A stretch of 64,000 nucleotides of DNA, from assembly GCF_026183895.1 (NCBI RefSeq), contig NZ_JAPFQI010000007.1, forward strand, positions 109,933 to 173,932, in the 5' to 3' direction. This DNA is from Sabulicella glaciei. GTDB lineage: Bacteria; Pseudomonadota; Alphaproteobacteria; Acetobacterales; Acetobacteraceae. How positions within the stretch are numbered: the first letter of the stretch is position 1; every line of letters starts with the position of its first letter. Both the position numbers and the translations under genes were made by a program. The notes under the pieces were generated by a model. It was not told the origin of the DNA, did no database searches, and was given only the letters and a program-made list of their open reading frames with translations. Shown in pieces: positions 41,834 through 49,543 of the stretch.

Positions 41834-42165
41834 CCCGGCCCATCGGCGGCGCCGATCAAGCCTGCCGATCCTAGGGTTGGTGGCGGCAACGCTGCCTCGA
41901 CAAGCATTCCCTTACCGGAAGCAACGGGACTTCCCCGGATAAGCTTCCGATCTTGCTCACCGCCCTGAGGCTCGGTCTGCTCGGCGCGAGCCCGGTCTGC
42001 CTCCGTGAATGGACGGAGTTCTCCGGCAATCAGAACCACACGGCGCGCGGGAGTGCCGGGACAATCACCTGCACCCAGTCCTGGTCCTGACGGGCCGGGC
42101 ACCCTCCGGGCCCTGCGTGGTGGATTTCACGAAACCCGCTGCCCCCGGCTTCGCGTTGGGGGCGC
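41834..42165. other. 332-bp gap without a recognised gene
   Basis: No coding frame with support was seen. GC is clearly lower than in the genes around it. It contains short dyads: ATCGGC-GGC-GCCGAT (near 41842-41856) and CTCCGT-GAATGG-ACGGAG (42001-42018). I looked for an EcfG-type stress promoter (GGAAC-N16/17-GTT) ahead of the SDR gene and found no good match. It could be the remnant of a lost gene or hold an sRNA. Confidence 0.5.
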
Positions 42166-43029
42166 ATGGCCAAAGAACTCCAGCCTCCGCAGAAGCAGGA
42201 CCACCAGCCCGGCAGCGAGGCGGAGATGACGCCCCAGCCGCTTTCCTTCATGGAAGGCTGGCGCGCCGCGGGCAAGCTCCAGGGCAAGCGCGCGATCGTG
42301 ACGGGCGGCGATTCCGGCATCGGGCGCGCGGTCGCCATCGGCTTCGCCAAGGAAGGCGCCGACGTCGTCATCCTCTACAAGGACGAGGAGGAGGACGCGC
42401 GGGAAACCCTGCGGCACATCGAGGCGGAGGGGCGCAAGGCGCTGGCCATCGCCGGTGACGTAGGCGACCCGGATTTCTGCCAGCGCGCGGTAGCCCAGGC
42501 CGTCTCGCACCTGGGCGGCTCCGTCGACATCCTGGTGAACAACGCGGCCGAGCAGCACGAAACGGAAGACTTCACCGAGATCCCGACCGAGCAGGTGGAG
42601 CGCACCTTCCGCACCAACATCTTCGGCTACATCTGGATGATCCGCTCGGCGCTGCCGCACATGCCGGCCGGGGGGAGCATCATCAACACCACCTCCATCA
42701 CCGCCTATCGCGGCAGCCCGGAACTGCCCGACTACGCGGCGACCAAGGGCGCGATCGTGGCCCTGACCCGCTCCCTGTCCCAGAAGCTGTGGAAGGACCG
42801 GAAGATCCGCGTGAACGGCGTCGCCCCCGGCCCGATCTGGACGCCGCTCATCCCCGCCTCCTTCGACGAGCAGCGGACGGCGAGCCACGGCAGCAGCGCC
42901 CCCATGGAGCGCGCCGGCCAGCCGGACGAGGTCGCGCCCTCCTACATCTTCCTGGCCAGCGAGGCGGACAGCTCCTACATCAACGGCCAGGTGCTGCATC
43001 CGAACGGAGGCACGGTCATCAACGGGTGA
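42166..43029 (+). CDS. SDR family oxidoreductase (YghA/GSP39-like)
   Basis: 287-aa short-chain dehydrogenase. Cofactor motif TGGDSGIGRAVAIG, NNAAEQ, catalytic Ser in SIINTTSITAYRGS and the Tyr-x3-Lys pair in YAATKGAIV are all seen. The extra 40-residue N-terminus (KELQPPQKQDHQPGSEAEM) and C-terminal GQVLHPNGGTVING match the YghA/general-stress-protein-39 group, which are often stress-induced aldehyde or alcohol dehydrogenases. Cytoplasmic. It is followed by metN after 58 bp and by a hairpin, so they are probably separate units. Confidence 0.93.
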   Translation: MAKELQPPQKQDHQPGSEAEMTPQPLSFMEGWRAAGKLQGKRAIVTGGDSGIGRAVAIGFAKEGADVVILYKDEEEDARETLRHIEAEGRKALAIAGDVGDPDFCQRAVAQAVSHLGGSVDILVNNAAEQHETEDFTEIPTEQVERTFRTNIFGYIWMIRSALPHMPAGGSIINTTSITAYRGSPELPDYAATKGAIVALTRSLSQKLWKDRKIRVNGVAPGPIWTPLIPASFDEQRTASHGSSAPMERAGQPDEVAPSYIFLASEADSSYINGQVLHPNGGTVING

Positions 43030-43062
43030 TGGCGGGTATTCCGTCCCGTCACTTCCGCTGAG

Positions 43063-43087
43063 GGCAAGGCTTCCGCATATCCTTGCC
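43063..43087 (+). promoter_or_regulatory. Perfect 7-bp dyad abutting the metN start codon
   Basis: GGCAAGG (43063-43069), an 11-nt loop, and CCTTGCC (43081-43087) immediately precede the metN ATG at 43088. A weak promoter-like pair TTCCGC (43053-43058), 17 nt, CATATC (43076-43081) overlaps it, which would give a leaderless transcript with the dyad sitting on the -10 as an operator. Alternatively, in a longer RNA the hairpin would block initiation. Symmetry seen; mechanism inferred. Confidence 0.5.
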
Positions 43088-44122
43088 ATGGCTGCCATCG
43101 CCCTGTCCCGGCTTTCCAAGCGCTTCGCCCCCGGCGCGCCCCCCGCGCTGGAGGAGGTTTCGCTCGAAATCGCACCCGGCGAGGTGTTCGGCATCGTCGG
43201 CCGCTCGGGCGCCGGGAAATCCACCCTGATCCGCTGCGTGAACCTGCTGGAGCGGCCGGACTCCGGCCGGGTCGAGGTGCTGGGCCAGGACCTGATGTCC
43301 CTGGACGAGGCGGCGCTGCGGGCGGCGCGGCGCGGGATGGGGATGGTGTTCCAGCACTTCAACCTCCATGCCCGCCGCACCGTGGCGGAGAACGTGGCCT
43401 TCCCACTGGAGGTCGCCGGCATGGCGCGGGCGGAGCGCGAGCGCCGCGTGGCCGAGCTCCTGCCGCTGGTGGGGCTGGAGGCGAAGCGGGACGCCTATCC
43501 CGCGCAACTCTCCGGCGGGCAGAAGCAGCGCGTCGGCATCGCGCGCGCCCTGGCCAGCGGCCCGCGCATCCTGCTTTGCGACGAGGCGACCAGCGCCCTC
43601 GACCCCGAGACGACGGCGGAGATCCTGGCGCTGATCCGCGACCTGCGCGCCCGGCTGGACCTGACCGTGCTGCTCATCACGCATGAGATGGCGGTGGTGA
43701 AGTCGGTCTGCGACCGGGTGGCGGTGATGGAGGCCGGGCGCGTGATCGAGGAAGGCCCGGTCTTCGACGTCTTCACCCGTCCCACCCAGCCCACCACGCG
43801 CCGCTTCGTGGCCGAGGTGATCGGCCATTCCGTCCCGCCCGGCACGTTGTCCCGCCTGCCGCAGCCCGGCCCCGGCGAGGCGCGGCGCCTCGTGCAGGTG
43901 CTCTTCGCCGGGCCCCACTCCACCCGCGCCGTGGTCAGCGAGGCGAGCCGCGATTTCGACGTGGACATGAACATCGTGAGCGGCCGCGTGGACGAGATCG
44001 CGGGCGAGCCCTTCGGCGTCATGGCGCTGGCCGCCTATGGCGCGCCGGACAAGTTGGAAGGCGCGCTGGGCTGGATGCGATCCCTCGGCCTCCACGTCAC
44101 CGAGCTGGGAGAGGCGGCATGA
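43088..44122 (+). CDS. metN: Methionine ABC transporter ATP-binding protein MetN
   Basis: 344-aa ATPase of the D-/L-methionine importer. Walker A GRSGAGKST, Q-loop VFQHFNL, ABC signature LSGGQKQR, Walker B ILLCDEATSALDP and H-loop THEMAVV are intact. After about residue 265 comes a C-terminal NIL (ACT-like) domain, which in E. coli MetN binds methionine and causes trans-inhibition. The ATG overlaps no other gene but abuts a dyad; metI follows with ATGA overlap. Confidence 0.95.
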   Translation: MAAIALSRLSKRFAPGAPPALEEVSLEIAPGEVFGIVGRSGAGKSTLIRCVNLLERPDSGRVEVLGQDLMSLDEAALRAARRGMGMVFQHFNLHARRTVAENVAFPLEVAGMARAERERRVAELLPLVGLEAKRDAYPAQLSGGQKQRVGIARALASGPRILLCDEATSALDPETTAEILALIRDLRARLDLTVLLITHEMAVVKSVCDRVAVMEAGRVIEEGPVFDVFTRPTQPTTRRFVAEVIGHSVPPGTLSRLPQPGPGEARRLVQVLFAGPHSTRAVVSEASRDFDVDMNIVSGRVDEIAGEPFGVMALAAYGAPDKLEGALGWMRSLGLHVTELGEAA

Positions 44123-44781
44123 ACTGGCTGACCCCCGCCATGGTGGACCTGCTCGTCGAGGGGTTCTCGGAAACGCTGGTGATGGTCGGCGCCTCCGCCG
44201 CCATCGCCGTCGCGCTCGGCCTGCCGCTGGCGCTGCTGCTGCATGCCACCGGGCCGGGCGGGCTGTCGCCGCGGCCCTGGATGAACCGGCCGCTCGGCCT
44301 GCTGGTGAACGCGGTGCGCTCCACCCCCTTCATCATCCTGATGGTGGCGATCGTGCCCTTCACGCGCCTCGTCGCCGGCACCTCCATCGGCACGGGGGCG
44401 GCGGTGGTGCCGCTGGCGCTTGCCGCCACCGCCTTCCTGGCGCGGCTCTTCGAGAATGCGCTGCGCGAGGTGGAGCCCGGGGTCATCGAGGCGGCGCGCG
44501 CCATGGGCGCCACGCGGATGCAGATCGTCACCAAGGTGCTGGTGCCCGAGGCGCTGCCGGGGCTGATCGCCGCCACCACCGTGGCCCTCGTCTCGCTGGT
44601 CGGATTCTCGGCCATGGCGGGGGCGGTGGGCGGCGGCGGGCTGGGCGATCTCGGCATCCGCTTCGGCTACCAGCGCTTCATGCCCGAGGTGATGCTTACC
44701 GTCGTGCTCGTGCTGATCCTGTTCGTGCAGGGCCTGCAATCCCTGGGGGATTGGCTGGTCCGCCGGCTTTCGCGTCGTTGA
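44119..44781 (+). CDS. metI: Methionine ABC transporter permease MetI
   Basis: 220-aa inner-membrane permease with five or so hydrophobic segments and the EAA loop (EVEPGVIEAARAMGATRMQI in part), the contact site for MetN. NAVRSTPFIILMVAIVPFTR and the MAGAVGGGGLGDLGIRFGYQRF stretch (in part) are typical of MetI. Starts with ATGA overlap on metN and is followed after 19 nt by metQ, giving a complete MetNIQ importer. Confidence 0.96.
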   Translation: MNWLTPAMVDLLVEGFSETLVMVGASAAIAVALGLPLALLLHATGPGGLSPRPWMNRPLGLLVNAVRSTPFIILMVAIVPFTRLVAGTSIGTGAAVVPLALAATAFLARLFENALREVEPGVIEAARAMGATRMQIVTKVLVPEALPGLIAATTVALVSLVGFSAMAGAVGGGGLGDLGIRFGYQRFMPEVMLTVVLVLILFVQGLQSLGDWLVRRLSRR

Positions 44782-44800
44782 TCAACAAGGAACACCCCCC

Positions 44801-45604
44801 ATGACCGCACGCCGTCCCCTCCTGCTCGCGGGCCTCGCACTGCCCTTCGCGGCCGCCGCGCAATCGCCCGCCATCGGCACGCAGGGCCGCCCGATGCGCA
44901 TCGGCGTCACCGCCGGGCCGCACGCGCAGATCATGGAAAAGGTGCGCGAGGTCGCGGGGCGCGACGGGCTCGTGCTGCGCATCACCGAGTTCAGCGACTA
45001 CATCCAGCCCAATGCGGCGCTGGCGGCGGGCGACCTCGACGCCAATTCCTATCAGCACCAGCCCTTCCTGGATCAGCAGGTGCGCGACCGCCGACTGCCG
45101 CTGGTTGCCGTGGCGCGCACCGTGATCTTCCCGATGGGCGTGTATTCGCGCCGCCACCGCCGCCTGGCCGACATCGCGCAGGGCGGCCGCGTCGCCATCC
45201 CCAACGACCCGACCAATGGCGGCCGCGCCCTGGTGCTGCTCGCCTCCAACGGTGCCTTCCGTCTGCGCGACGGCGCCGATTTCCGCGCCACCGTGGCCGA
45301 CATCACCGAGAACCCGAAGCGCATCCGCATCGTCGAGCTGGAGGCGGCGCAGCTGCCCCGTGCGCTGGACGAGGTGGAGGCCGCGGCCATCAACAGCAAC
45401 TTCGCCCTCCAGGCCGGGCTGAACCCGGTGCGCGACGCCGTCGCCATCGAAGGGGCGGACAATCCCTACGCCAACCTGATTGCGGTGCGGCAGGCGGATC
45501 GCGAGGCGGAATGGGTGCGCCGCCTCGTCGCCGCCTATCACACGCCGGAGGTGAAGGAGTTCGTCAACGCCACCTTCCAGGGCGCGGTGGTGCCGGTCTT
45601 CTGA
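44801..45604 (+). CDS. metQ: Methionine-binding protein MetQ (NlpA family)
   Basis: 267-aa substrate-binding protein of the MetNIQ importer. The leader MTARRPLLLAGLALPFAAAAQ has a twin-arginine look and lacks the usual MetQ lipobox Cys, so this form is probably periplasmic rather than lipid-anchored. The MetQ pattern IRVGVTAGPHAQIM-like (MRIGVTAGPHAQIM), ITEFSDYIQPNAALAAGDLDANSYQHQ (in part) and AINSNFALQAGLNP is clear. Spacing of 19 nt from metI supports one operon. Confidence 0.95.
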   Translation: MTARRPLLLAGLALPFAAAAQSPAIGTQGRPMRIGVTAGPHAQIMEKVREVAGRDGLVLRITEFSDYIQPNAALAAGDLDANSYQHQPFLDQQVRDRRLPLVAVARTVIFPMGVYSRRHRRLADIAQGGRVAIPNDPTNGGRALVLLASNGAFRLRDGADFRATVADITENPKRIRIVELEAAQLPRALDEVEAAAINSNFALQAGLNPVRDAVAIEGADNPYANLIAVRQADREAEWVRRLVAAYHTPEVKEFVNATFQGAVVPVF

Positions 45605-45637
45605 GGCCACGCGGGCGTTGCCATTCCGCACCGGCCA

Positions 45638-45654
45638 TGGCCCAATCCGGGCCA
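45638..45654 (+). terminator. Short hairpin between metQ and the hydrolase gene
   Basis: TGGCCC, loop AATCC, GGGCCA form a perfect 6-bp stem 34 nt after the metQ stop. No U-tract follows, so it is at best a weak or Rho-assisted end of the metNIQ transcript. The Shine-Dalgarno GGAGG of the next gene begins a few nt after it. Confidence 0.3.
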
Positions 45655-45674
45655 ATCGGAGGAACGGAAACGTC

Positions 45675-46469
45675 ATGGAACGTCGCACGATGCTGGCCGC
45701 CGGGGCGCTCGCCCTCGCGGCCACCCCTGCCCTCGCGCAGCAGCCCGCCGCCTCGCCCAAGACCTATGTGCTGGTCCATGGCGCCTGGGGCGGCGGCTGG
45801 ATCTGGAAGCACACGGCCGAAGGGCTGCGCGCCAAGGGCCACCGCGTCTTCACCCCCACCCAGACCGGGCTGGGCGAGCGCAAGCACCTCATGGCGCGCT
45901 CCATCACCATCGATACCTTCGTGGAGGACATCGCCGCCGTCCTCCAGGCGGAGGAGCTGCGCGACGTGATCCTGGTCGGCCATTCCTTTGGCGGCTTCGC
46001 CGTCACCGGGGTGGCGGACCGCATGCCCGACCGCATCCGCCACCTGGTCTACCTGGACGCGCTGCTGCCGGAGAATGGCGACACCGCCTTCGCCGTGCTG
46101 CCTCCGGGGATCGAGGAGGCGCGCCGCCGCACCGTCGCCGAGCAGGGCGGCGGCGTCGCCCTGCCCGTGCCGCCGCTTTCCGCCTTCCCGCTGCCCGACG
46201 AGGTGCGCGCCTGGTTCGGCCGCCAGCTCGCGCCGCATCCCTTCGGCACCTACGACACGCCGCTGCGGCTGAAGGCGCCGCCGGGCGCCGGGCGGCCGGT
46301 CACCTATGTGTCCTACACCAACCCGCCCCTCGCCTCGATCGAGCCGAGCCGCCAACGGGCGCGGGCCAAGCAGGCACAGGGCTGGCGCTTCACCGAGATG
46401 GACGTGCCCCACGACGCCCAGGCCGCTGTACCCGAGCGGATCATCGCGCTGCTGGACGGCATCAACTAA
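45675..46469 (+). CDS. Exported alpha/beta-fold hydrolase
   Basis: 264-aa serine hydrolase or esterase. Signal peptide MERRTMLAAGALALAATPALAQ (RR, Tat-like; shown in part) then the alpha/beta core: oxyanion HGAWGGGW, nucleophile Ser in VGHSFGGF, and a late acid/His pair (His in MDVPHDAQ). It resembles the EstC/salicylate-esterase-like group of small plant-type esterases. Substrate not deducible. ATG 45675 chosen since it starts the leader, with GGAGGAAC upstream. Confidence 0.9.
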   Translation: MERRTMLAAGALALAATPALAQQPAASPKTYVLVHGAWGGGWIWKHTAEGLRAKGHRVFTPTQTGLGERKHLMARSITIDTFVEDIAAVLQAEELRDVILVGHSFGGFAVTGVADRMPDRIRHLVYLDALLPENGDTAFAVLPPGIEEARRRTVAEQGGGVALPVPPLSAFPLPDEVRAWFGRQLAPHPFGTYDTPLRLKAPPGAGRPVTYVSYTNPPLASIEPSRQRARAKQAQGWRFTEMDVPHDAQAAVPERIIALLDGIN

Positions 46470-46480
46470 GGGGGCGGGGA

Positions 46481-47254
46481 ATGCCCCACGCCACCTGGCG
46501 CGGGCGCCTGCGCGCGCCCGGCCTGCAGCTCGGCCTCTTCGCCATGGAGTTCGCGACGCCCGGCTTGCCGCTGATCGTGCGGGAGGCCGGGGCGGATTTC
46601 CTGGTACTCGACATGGAGCATTCGGGCTTCGGCTTCGAGACGGTGAAGGCGGTCTGCGTGGGCGGACGGGCGGCCGACCTGCCCGTCGTCGTCCGCGTCG
46701 CGCATCGCCACCCGAACGAGGTGTCGCGCGCCCTCGACATGGGGGCGGACGGGCTGATGGCGCCCCTCGTCTCCACGGCCGCGGAGGCGCGGGACTTCGT
46801 CGCCTGGGCGACCTACCCGCCCTCGGGCGGCACGCGCGGGGCGGCGATGGGCAGCGCGCATGACGGCTACCGCCCCGGCCCCGCCGTTGCGAAGATGGCG
46901 GAAGCCGATGCGCGCAAGGCCATCATCATCCAGGTCGAGACGTGCGCGGGCACGGAGGACGCGGATGCCATCGCGGCCGTGGAAGGCGTGGATTGCCTCT
47001 GGATCGGCCACAACGACCTGTCCTGCTCCCTCGGCATTCCCGGCCAGTTCGACCACCCGGATTTCCTGGCGGCCGAGGCGCGGGTGCGCGAGGCGGCGAA
47101 GCGGCACGGCAAGGCCTTCGGCCGCCTCGCCACCTCGGCGCGGGAAGCCAAGGCGCTGGCGGCGCGCGGCTACGACACGCTGGGCCTGTGTTCCGACATC
47201 ATGGCGCTGCACTCGCGCATCGCCGAAGGCGTGGCGCTGGTCCGCGACGGCTAA
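46481..47254 (+). CDS. HpcH/HpaI-type aldolase or citrate-lyase family protein
   Basis: 257-aa class II pyruvate aldolase-fold enzyme. Metal and substrate residues appear in LVLDMEHSGF (Glu/His), VVVRVAHRHPNEV, GADGLMAPLVSTA and IIIQVETCAG (Glu). Family members cleave 4-hydroxy-2-oxoacids such as 2-keto-3-deoxy sugars and hydroxy-ketopimelate. It follows the hydrolase by 11 nt, so both may act on one aromatic or hydroxy-acid substrate. It is convergent (4-bp overlap) with the Fe-S operon, and could feed that module; this link is inference. Confidence 0.92.
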   Translation: MPHATWRGRLRAPGLQLGLFAMEFATPGLPLIVREAGADFLVLDMEHSGFGFETVKAVCVGGRAADLPVVVRVAHRHPNEVSRALDMGADGLMAPLVSTAAEARDFVAWATYPPSGGTRGAAMGSAHDGYRPGPAVAKMAEADARKAIIIQVETCAGTEDADAIAAVEGVDCLWIGHNDLSCSLGIPGQFDHPDFLAAEARVREAAKRHGKAFGRLATSAREAKALAARGYDTLGLCSDIMALHSRIAEGVALVRDG

Positions 47255-48075
47255 CGCGGCCGGGTGAGTTCCGGCAGGGCGAGGCGCTTCACCGCCTCCT
47301 CCCCCGCCGCCACCATGCGCGCTTCGCCGATGGCCTCCGCCGGGTCCTCGGCATTGCGCCATTCCTTGTAGTCGTCGCGATAGGGCCAGCCCGCGCCCTC
47401 GGCCAGCAGATGGACCCAGTTCACGACGCGGATGCCGTGGTCGCGCTCCAGCGCCACTATCTCGCGGTGGCAAGAATGGAAAATCGTGACGATCGTGTCC
47501 GCGCCCGCCTCCCGCGCCGCCGCCAGCAGCCGCGCCTTGTGGGCGGGCAGCGCTCCCGCCACGTTGGCCAGGCCGAAGCACATGTAGGATGCGCCGCGAT
47601 ACGGGTGGTCCAGCATCTCCACCCCCGGCACGAGGCGCAGCAGATCCGGAATCAGCGTGTTGACGTCCACGCGGTCATTGAAGCCCACATGTGCGTCCAG
47701 CATCGCCCGCGCCGGGACGCGCTGTGTCATCAGCCTCGCCAGCGCGTCGCGCCCCTCGTGCAGCGCCTCGCAGAGATGGGCGTGGCGGAAGCCCTGGCCC
47801 TTCACCGGGGCCATGAAATCCTCGAGGTTCATGTGGCAGGAGGGACACCAGGTCACCACCCGCTCCGCCTCGCGCGCGGCGAAGCCGTCCATGGTGCGCG
47901 CGGCCATCGCCTCGTTGATGCGCGGCTCGCTTTCCTTCGGGCTGCCGCAGCAGGCGCCCGGGCCGCCCACGGGCTGCGCCGGGGTGCCGACGCATTCAAG
48001 CAGCCGCTCCGACAGGCGGATGATCTCCGCGTGGCGGGTCATGTTGCAGCCGTACCAGAACAGGTTCACAGCCAT
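47251..48075 (-). CDS. (Fe-S)-binding protein with CCG domains (HdrB/GlpC/LutA-like)
   Basis: 274-aa cytoplasmic protein with two cysteine-rich CCG (DUF224) repeats: GACCGSPKESEP with following TWCPSCHMN, and a second set ending near FHSCHRE. Such domains in HdrB, GlcF and LutA hold unusual Fe-S clusters and pass electrons from an FAD oxidase. It is last in a five-gene operon, overlapping the ferredoxin-like gene by 10 nt; together they look like HdrC plus HdrB. No FAD-binding partner (GlcD-like) is nearby, so the electron donor is unknown. ATG 48075 precedes the first conserved residues. Confidence 0.88.
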   Translation of the reverse strand: MAVNLFWYGCNMTRHAEIIRLSERLLECVGTPAQPVGGPGACCGSPKESEPRINEAMAARTMDGFAAREAERVVTWCPSCHMNLEDFMAPVKGQGFRHAHLCEALHEGRDALARLMTQRVPARAMLDAHVGFNDRVDVNTLIPDLLRLVPGVEMLDHPYRGASYMCFGLANVAGALPAHKARLLAAAREAGADTIVTIFHSCHREIVALERDHGIRVVNWVHLLAEGAGWPYRDDYKEWRNAEDPAEAIGEARMVAAGEEAVKRLALPELTRPR

Positions 48076-48461
48076 CGCGCCTGCTCCTCCTCCGTCATGG
48101 TCAGCCGCGCGAAGGCCTTGACGCGGGCCATCGCGTCGCGCGCGTCGCGCTTGGGCAGGGCGCCCGTCTCGTTGGCGCGCCACTTGGCGAGGCGCAGCAT
48201 CAGCATCGGGTTCACCGCCTCCGGGCAGGCGGCGTTGCAGGAGCCGGAGCGGGTGCAGGCGGCGACCCAGCCGCGCGAGGCCTCGTCGCCCGGCCCACCG
48301 TTCAGCAGGTCCAGCACGCCTTCCACCACCGCGCCACCGGCGGCGCCCTCGGCGCCCGGCGCGAATGGCACCATGGGGCAGGCGGCGAAGCAGGCCCCGC
48401 AGCGCAGGCAGGCGGCGGTGATGCGCGAAGTCTCCGCCTCGCGCAGCGCCGAGAGGCTCAC
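48066..48461 (-). CDS. 4Fe-4S dicluster protein (HdrC-like), second motif altered
   Basis: 131 aa from the GTG at 48461, which overlaps the stop of the upstream gene as GTGA; an ATG at 48482 would add 7 residues. The first cluster motif CLRCGACFAACP is complete. The second reads CTRSGSCNAACP, with Ser where the second ligand Cys would normally be, suggesting a 3Fe or site-differentiated cluster. HdrC-like proteins transfer electrons to the CCG-domain partner, which is the next gene. Soluble. Confidence 0.88.
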   Translation of the reverse strand: MSLSALREAETSRITAACLRCGACFAACPMVPFAPGAEGAAGGAVVEGVLDLLNGGPGDEASRGWVAACTRSGSCNAACPEAVNPMLMLRLAKWRANETGALPKRDARDAMARVKAFARLTMTEEEQARWL

Positions 48462-49543
48462 CAGTGGTTCACCCGGTCCCATGTGGCGATCACCTCGCGC
48501 GATCCGTCCACCACATGATAGCGGTCAAAGGCGGCCGCTGTCAGGCATGTATGGTTGGGGGCGACGCGCAGCCTGGTCCCCACGGGCATGTCGGGCATGG
48601 GATGCGCCTCGCCGTGTTCCTGGTGGACGCGGGCGAGGACCGCGTGGCCGAAGGCGCGCTGCCCGTCCAGATCCAGCACCAGGCCGAACCCGTCGTCGCG
48701 CGGCGCCTTCTCGGTGGAGCGGTCCTTGCTCATCGCCAGGGCGCCGCTGTCCAGCAGCAGCGCCTCCCGCGCCGGCTTGCGGCCGATGACGCTGGCCAGC
48801 ACCGTCACGGCGATCTCGCCCTCCGGATGCGTGCCCAGCTGCTCCTGGAACAGGTCGCCGAACATGTAGACCCCGGCGCGCACCTCGGTGATGCCCTCCA
48901 GGCTCTTTGCGTGCAGCGCGGTGGGCGAGGAGCCGAGCGAGACGATGCGCAGCGCGTGCCCCGCCTCGCGCAAGGCCGCGGCGGCGCGCGTGACGCCCAG
49001 CCGCTCCTCCTCCGCGATGCGGGCCATCTCTTCGGGGGAGCGGCCGCCATAGGAATGCCCGGCATGGGTGAAGACGCCGGCGAGGCGCGAGCCGAGCGCC
49101 GCCGCGACCTCCACCGCCTGCCCGGGCGGGACGCCGCCTCGCCCCTCGCCCACATCCACCTCCACCAGCGCCTCCAGCGCACCGGGATGGGCGGCGACGG
49201 CGCGCGCCGCCTCCACGTCGTCGGTGATGATCTTCACCTGCGCACCATTGGCGTTCATCGCCGCCACCGCGTCCAGCTTCCCCGGCGTGATGCCCACGGC
49301 ATAGATCTGGTCGCGCCAGCCGGCTTCCGCGAAATACCGCGCCTCGGCCAGGGTGGACACGGTGATCGGCCCGCCATCCGGCGCGGCCAGCTTCGCCACC
49401 TCGATGCTCTTGGCGGTCTTCATGTGCGGGCGCAGCGCGACGCCCGGGTGCCGCTCCAAAGCGCGCCGCATCATGGCCAGGTTGCGCTTCAGCACGCCGA
49501 GGTCCAGCACCAGGGCCGGGGTCAGGAGGTCGTCGAGGGTCAT
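48458..49543 (-). CDS. D-threonine aldolase / DSD1-like PLP enzyme
   Basis: 361-aa fold-type III (alanine-racemase-like barrel) PLP enzyme. The N-terminal TPALVLDLGVLKRNL and the Schiff-base lysine region RPHMKTAKS are those of D-threonine aldolases and DSD1 D-serine dehydratases. The C-terminal APNHTCLTA with His and Cys fits their metal site. Such enzymes cleave or dehydrate beta-hydroxy amino acids; the beta-hydroxyaspartate aldolase BhcC belongs here too. Its ATG overlaps the M81 stop (ATGA). Substrate unknown. Confidence 0.9.
   Translation of the reverse strand: MTLDDLLTPALVLDLGVLKRNLAMMRRALERHPGVALRPHMKTAKSIEVAKLAAPDGGPITVSTLAEARYFAEAGWRDQIYAVGITPGKLDAVAAMNANGAQVKIITDDVEAARAVAAHPGALEALVEVDVGEGRGGVPPGQAVEVAAALGSRLAGVFTHAGHSYGGRSPEEMARIAEEERLGVTRAAAALREAGHALRIVSLGSSPTALHAKSLEGITEVRAGVYMFGDLFQEQLGTHPEGEIAVTVLASVIGRKPAREALLLDSGALAMSKDRSTEKAPRDDGFGLVLDLDGQRAFGHAVLARVHQEHGEAHPMPDMPVGTRLRVAPNHTCLTAAAFDRYHVVDGSREVIATWDRVNHW

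Noticed and set aside
41834..42165. General-stress (EcfG) promoter before the SDR gene
   Set aside because: No GGAAC and GTT pair with the correct 16-17 nt spacing was found.
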